DNA from: an uncultured Clostridium sp.
GTDB lineage: Bacteria > Bacillota > Clostridia > TANB77 > CAG-508
Assembly: GCA_948434985.1 (NCBI GenBank)
Contig: CAOJFV010000005.1
Coordinates: forward strand, 1 to 55,831
Direction: 5' to 3'
DNA length: 55,831 nucleotides
This document shows, in pieces, positions 52,840 through 55,831 of the stretch (positions within the stretch are counted from its first letter, which is position 1; each line of letters starts with the position of its first letter). Both the position numbers and the translations under genes were made by a program. Under the pieces are notes generated by a model. That model worked only from the letters and a program-made list of their open reading frames with translations, was not told the origin of the DNA and ran no database searches.

Positions 52840-54095
52840 TCACACTTCTTTCGTAATTTTTGCTCCTAATGTGTTTAATTTATCGTCTAAATTTTCGTAT
52901 CCTCTTAAAATGTATTCTATATTTTCTATTTTTGTTTTTCCTTTTGCAGTAAGTCCTGCAATTACAAGTGCTGCTCCTCCTCTTAGGTCTTTTGCCATAA
53001 CACTTGTTCCATTTAATTTTCTTACACCTTTAATTACTGCTGTTCTTCCATCTATTACAAATTTTGCACCCATTCTTTGTAGCTCACTTGCATATTTGAA
53101 TCTGTTTTCGAATATATTTTCTATAACAACAGATGTACCTTTTGCTGTAGCAAGCATACTTCCAAAAATAGCTTGCATATCTGTTGGAAATCCTGGATAT
53201 GGCATCGTTTTTATATCTGTTGCCTTTAATTTTTTAGGTGCTTGTAAAGTTAATTCATTTTTTCCATAATCAATATTACATCCACATTCCTCTAATTTTT
53301 CAATTACTGGAGCTAAATGTTCTATAACAATATTTTTTAATGTAATATTTCCGCCCGTGTAACAGCTCCTGCACAAAGTATAGTACCTGCTTCAATTCTA
53401 TCTGGCATTATTTTATACCCAGAACTTTTAAGGCTTGATACTCCTTGAATTATAATTTCGCTAGTTCCTGCACCTACTATTTTTGCTCCTAACTTGTTTA
53501 AAAAGTTTTGTAAATCAACAATTTCTGGTTCCATTGCTGCATTTACAATTGTAGTTTCTCCCGCTGTTAGAACAGCTGCTAAAATGGCATTTTCTGTTGC
53601 TCCAACACTTGGAAAATCAAAATGTATTTTTCCAGGTTCTATTTTATCACACTTGCACTTAATATATCCAGTGTTTTCGCTAATATTTATACCTAAACTT
53701 TCAAATGCTTTTAAATGTAAATCAATAGGTCTTGCACCAATATCACATCCGTCCTGGATATGAAAATGTTGCTTCTTTAAATCTTCCAAGTAGTGCCCCT
53801 GCAAGTATTACACTTGAGCGCATTTTTCTCATAAGTTCTTCTGGTATCTCATATTTTTTTATTTTTCTTGCATCAACTACTATTTTATCACTATTTCTCT
53901 TAACTTTGCAACCTAAGCTTTTAAGTATTTCTAACATTACCCTTGTATCATAAATATCAGGAACATTATATAATTTTGTAATACCATTATTTAGTACTGT
54001 TGCAGCAAGAATTGGGAGTGACGCATTCTTAGACCCGAGAAACTTCTACTTCTCCGGCAAAGCTTTTTTCCTCCCTCTATAATATATGTACCCAT
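52840..54095 (-). CDS. murA: MurA transferase, read through five CGG +1 sites
   Basis: MurA (UDP-GlcNAc 1-carboxyvinyltransferase) starts peptidoglycan synthesis. As printed no frame is longer than 178 residues. Applying the rule at five CGG codons (54056, 54037, 53751, 53357, 53353) gives one 416-residue protein, the family length: MGTYIIEGGKKLCGEVEVSGSKNASLPILAA, then FSYPGGCDIGARPIDLHLK with the PEP-binding Cys116, then GAVTGGNITLKN, DMQAIFGSMLATAKGTS, and LRGGAALVIAGLTAKG. AGGAGGGTGA lies 8 bases before the ATG. MurA is essential, so this locus would be lethal if CGG were read as Arg. Confidence 0.96.
53351..53353 (-). other. CGG +1 recoding site 5 in murA (Gly247), next to site 4
   Basis: After the first shift the next codon is again CGG: ACA (C) GGG (C) GGA AAT ATT ACA gives Thr-Gly-Gly-Asn-Ile-Thr, the family TGGN/D motif. 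Fourth base A. Confidence 0.9.
53355..53357 (-). other. CGG +1 recoding site 4 in murA (Gly246)
   Basis: GTT ACA CGG GCG GAA; repaired ACA (C) GGG, then directly site 5. Fourth base G. Confidence 0.9.
53749..53751 (-). other. CGG +1 recoding site 3 in murA (Gly115)
   Basis: Zero frame TAT CCA GGA CGG ATG TGA. Repaired CCA GGA (C) GGA TGT GAT ATT GGT gives Pro-Gly-Gly-Cys-Asp-Ile-Gly, the catalytic loop. Fourth base A. Confidence 0.94.
54035..54037 (-). other. CGG +1 recoding site 2 in murA (Gly20)
   Basis: After site 1: GTA GAA GTT TCT CGG GTC TAA. Repaired GTT TCT (C) GGG TCT AAG AAT GCG gives Val-Ser-Gly-Ser-Lys-Asn-Ala, the substrate-binding Lys-Asn pair. Fourth base G. Confidence 0.93.
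54054..54056 (-). other. CGG +1 recoding site 1 in murA (Gly14)
   Basis: Zero frame AAG CTT TGC CGG AGA AGT. Repaired CTT TGC (C) GGA GAA GTA GAA gives Leu-Cys-Gly-Glu-Val-Glu. Fourth base A. Confidence 0.93.
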
Positions 54096-54161
54096 AAAAA
54101 AATCACCCTCCTTTGTTTATATATTATGCTAACTACACAAATTGGGTGATTATAGTGATTT

Positions 54162-54998
54162 TTACTCTTGAAGCATTTTTCTTATTTCATTTATTTTGCT
54201 AATTGCATATTTATATCCCTCTTCATAACAATAATCGATTTTTCTTATACTAAAAGCATTTGCTTTACTTACATCTATATCACATAGATAGTCGCTCATT
54301 TCGATTGCATTTTGTGATAATCCTTCATATATTGTATCAACACATTTCATCATTATTCCATATATGCCTTTTGGTTTGAAATTTTTATTTAATACAAATT
54401 TTATTGTTAAAATCTTGTCTATTCCTAATTTTTTCACTTCATCTGCTGGAATATTATCTAAAACTCCTCCATCTACAAATCTATATTCTTCATAATCAAA
54501 AGGAGCATATACACCAGGGTATGTACAGCTTGCTCTTACTGCTTTTGCAATTTCAATATCTTTAATATAATAATTCTCTTCTTGATTATAATTTGTGAAT
54601 ACATATTTTTTACTTGTATTAATATCTACTGTAGGAATTGCAATTGGAATTTCTATTTCGTTTATCTTATTTACATTTTTATATTTTGCGACTTCTTGCA
54701 TTGCAAGTTCTACATTTATACTAGATAATGCTCCCTCTATTCTAAGTCCTTTTCCATTTCTAACATTAGTTACAACATCACCTGGATTGGCTTTTAACAT
54801 TCCTTTTGCAAAATATCTAAATAATTTTATCATTTCATCTGGTGTATACCCAAGTGCATACAAGGTAGCTACAATACTTCCTGCACTAGTTCCTGCAACT
54901 GCATCTATTTTAATATTATTTTCTCTCAAAGCTTTAAGTACTCCAATATGTGCTGCTCCTTTTACTCCTCCACCAGAAAATGCAACTCCTAATTTCAT
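54162..54998 (-). CDS. patatin-like phospholipase
   Basis: A 278-residue patatin of the RssA type. The oxyanion loop GVAFSGGGVKGAAHIGVLKAL starts at residue 4, the nucleophile motif GTSAGS is near 40, and the catalytic Asp lies in FVDGGVLDNIPADEVKKLG near 180. A cytoplasmic serine acyl hydrolase. It is followed by murA on the same strand across 66 bases. No CGG. Confidence 0.93.
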   Translation of the reverse strand: MKLGVAFSGGGVKGAAHIGVLKALRENNIKIDAVAGTSAGSIVATLYALGYTPDEMIKLFRYFAKGMLKANPGDVVTNVRNGKGLRIEGALSSINVELAMQEVAKYKNVNKINEIEIPIAIPTVDINTSKKYVFTNYNQEENYYIKDIEIAKAVRASCTYPGVYAPFDYEEYRFVDGGVLDNIPADEVKKLGIDKILTIKFVLNKNFKPKGIYGIMMKCVDTIYEGLSQNAIEMSDYLCDIDVSKANAFSIRKIDYCYEEGYKYAISKINEIRKMLQE

Positions 54999-55075
54999 AT
55001 GAATTCACTCTCCTTTTTGCTTGTCTTATTATATCTCAAATAAAAATTAATTTGAAGATTTTATTTTATTTTTTA

Positions 55076-55104
55076 TTGACTTTTATGTTTGCAATAAATA
55101 TAAT
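55076..55104 (+). promoter_or_regulatory. promoter of cdd
   Basis: TTGACT at 55076-55081, a 17-base spacer and a perfect TATAAT at 55099-55104. Confidence 0.9.
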
Positions 55105-55135
55105 AAACATAAATTTATTAGAAATGAGTGATAAT

Positions 55136-55528
55136 ATGGATATAGCTAAAGCAATAAAAATTGCAAAAGAAGCAAGGCTTAATGCTTGTGCTAAAGAATA
55201 TTACGTTGGTTCTTGCCTTGTTACTAAATCAGGTAAATATTATTCTGGTTGTAATATTGAAAATGATGGAATACAAAGTATTTGCGCAGAACGTACAGCT
55301 TTTGTTAAAGCATTATCAGAAGGAGAACGTGAATTTTCATATATTGTAGTTGTTGGTGGATTAAAAAATTCTACTGTTTTAGAAACCTGTCTTCCTTGTG
55401 GTTATTGTAGACAATTTATGAATCAATATGTAGATAATGATTTTAAAATTTATGCTTGTTTTGGAGAAAATGACGAAATAGAACAATACTCTATAAATGA
55501 TTTATTACCACATAGTTTTAAATTATAG
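55136..55528 (+). CDS. cdd: cytidine deaminase
   Basis: A 130-residue cytidine deaminase. ICAERTAFVKAL (zinc Cys and catalytic Glu) and TCLPCGYCRQFM (two zinc Cys) are in the right order and spacing. It deaminates cytidine and deoxycytidine in pyrimidine salvage. I choose the ATG at 55136, with GAGTG 5 bases upstream; an in-frame ATG at 55124 lies only about 13 bases past the expected transcript start. Plus strand, on its own promoter. Confidence 0.93.
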   Translation: MDIAKAIKIAKEARLNACAKEYYVGSCLVTKSGKYYSGCNIENDGIQSICAERTAFVKALSEGEREFSYIVVVGGLKNSTVLETCLPCGYCRQFMNQYVDNDFKIYACFGENDEIEQYSINDLLPHSFKL

Positions 55529-55562
55529 AATTATTTTATTTTTGTCTTTTTGTATTTTTCTG

Positions 55563-55591
55563 TTGACTTTTATATTTTCATATGGTATTAT
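55563..55591 (+). promoter_or_regulatory. promoter of the coiled-coil gene
   Basis: TTGACT at 55563-55568, a 17-base spacer and TATTAT at 55586-55591, 61 bases before the ATG at 55653. Confidence 0.75.
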
Positions 55592-55652
55592 CTTATCTAA
55601 GGGAAGCGGACATTGGGATTTACATTTTATAAAAAAGAGGAGGTGATACCCA

Positions 55653-55831
55653 ATGGCAAATACAGAATTTTCTGTTATTCTTAATATGCTGAATGAAATT
55701 AACCATAAATTTGATTCCCTTGAGAAAAAATTTGATAGCAAAATTAATTCACTTGAGGAAAAATTTGATGGTAAATTTAATTCACTTGAGGAAAAATTTG
55801 ATGGTAAATTTAATTCACTTGAGGAAAAATT
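55653..55831 (+). CDS. coiled-coil repeat protein, cut by the window end
   Basis: AGGAGGTGAT is followed by ATG and 59 codons to the window edge. The start, MANTEFSVILNMLNEINHKF, leads into an 11-residue repeat of the form KFDGKFNSLEE. I do not recognise a family. An 11-residue period is typical of right-handed coiled coils. The DNA repeats are nearly identical, so the length may vary between strains. Confidence 0.7.
   Translation, partial: MANTEFSVILNMLNEINHKFDSLEKKFDSKINSLEEKFDGKFNSLEEKFDGKFNSLEEK
55728..55831 (+). repeat. 33-base tandem repeat
   Basis: Three units (55728-55760, 55761-55793, 55794-55826) plus the start of a fourth. Units 2 and 3 are identical; unit 1 differs at a few bases. 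Each codes for 11 residues. Confidence 0.9.

Noticed and set aside
3933..54095. Frame breaks as homopolymer sequencing errors
   Set aside because: None of the 15 breaks lies in a homopolymer that would explain it; all are a single C before GG and all in codon phase. Long A and T runs, common here, cause no breaks.
3933..54095. CGG reassigned to another amino acid (Trp or Gln, as reported in some bacteria)
   Set aside because: Changing the meaning of CGG in frame does not help: the zero frame hits stops soon after the site and the downstream family sequence is in +1. Only a frame change repairs the proteins.
3933..54095. The ten genes as pseudogenes
   Set aside because: They include murA, nadE and spo0A, have good ribosome sites, and show no other damage. 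Random decay would not use one codon only.
3933..54095. TGA read as an amino acid
   Set aside because: murA ends in TGA at 52840 at the family C terminus and ftsQ follows 4 bases later; repaired reading needs no TGA read-through anywhere.
1..55831. A tRNA gene that could read CGGN inside this window
   Set aside because: I looked through the larger gaps (9.2-9.5, 12.1-12.3, 22.6-23.0, 26.2-26.5, 35.0-35.3, 46.4-46.9 kb) and saw no cloverleaf with a T-loop GTTCRA and CCA-type end. The decoder must be elsewhere.

Overview
The window comes from a low-GC, monoderm, endospore-forming anaerobe of the class Clostridia. Sporulation genes are scattered through it (spoVS, spoIIID, spo0A, yunB, yabG, bofA, splB, a SPOCS/LysM coat-type gene). 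An FprA flavodiiron protein points to anaerobic life, and the division block murA-ftsQ-DUF881-DUF881-sbp-ftsA-ftsZ has the Firmicute order. Most genes lie on the minus strand, and AGA is the common Arg codon. The closest relative cannot be named from the sequence alone.

The main result is a decoding anomaly. Ten genes look broken: mtaB, nadE, splB, an AntA-type antirepressor, ecfA, an acyl-CoA synthetase, spo0A, a methionine gamma-lyase-like gene, a DUF881 gene and murA. Every break is repaired by the same rule: where the zero frame reaches a CGG codon, drop the C, read GGN (Gly) and continue in the +1 frame. I find 15 such sites, five of them in murA including a back-to-back pair. All 15 restore the conserved family sequence with no residue gained or lost. 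In the other host-like genes I found no in-frame CGG by eye, while about 45 out-of-frame CGG triplets are tolerated. The fourth base is A 10 times, T 3, G 2 and C 0. The codon before the site is different almost every time, so this is not a classical slippery site. The simplest readings are a four-base glycine codon CGGN, or an unassigned CGG that forces a +1 shift. A sequencing artefact must still be excluded.

Layout: 1-3.4 kb, spoVS, ymdB and rny, interrupted by an odd GC-richer plus-strand gene. 3.5-8.8 kb, small gene, mtaB, mreB, yunB, SPOCS/LysM. 8.9-12.8 kb, veg, yabG, dGTPase, small zinc ribbon, spoIIID. 13-15.8 kb, NAD salvage and synthesis (pncB facing nadD-nadE). 15.8-19.4 kb, fprA, splB and a small prophage-like remnant. 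19.6-22.7 kb, lipase-like hydrolase and a folate ECF transporter with a structured leader. 23-27 kb, acyl-CoA synthetase, bofA, rng, pth and a 142-base inverted-repeat element. 27-32.4 kb, a glycosyltransferase/phosphatase surface-glycan cluster. 32.4-37.7 kb, DEAD helicase, DD-carboxypeptidase, trmB, spo0A, yigZ. 37.7-46.4 kb, flavoprotein, mtnN, lyase-like gene, WG-repeat protein, CorC, and an adhesin/sortase-like pair that lacks catalytic residues. 46.9-47.1 kb, two tiny GC-rich ORFs. 47.2-54.1 kb, the division cluster. 54.1-55.8 kb, patatin, cdd and the start of a tandem-repeat coiled-coil gene.

The only in-frame CGG codons not at repair sites are in two GC-rich, foreign-looking plus-strand ORFs (1529 and 46897). 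That fits recent arrivals that do not obey the host rule. No rRNA, tRNA or CRISPR array was found, so the tRNA that would explain the anomaly is not in this window.
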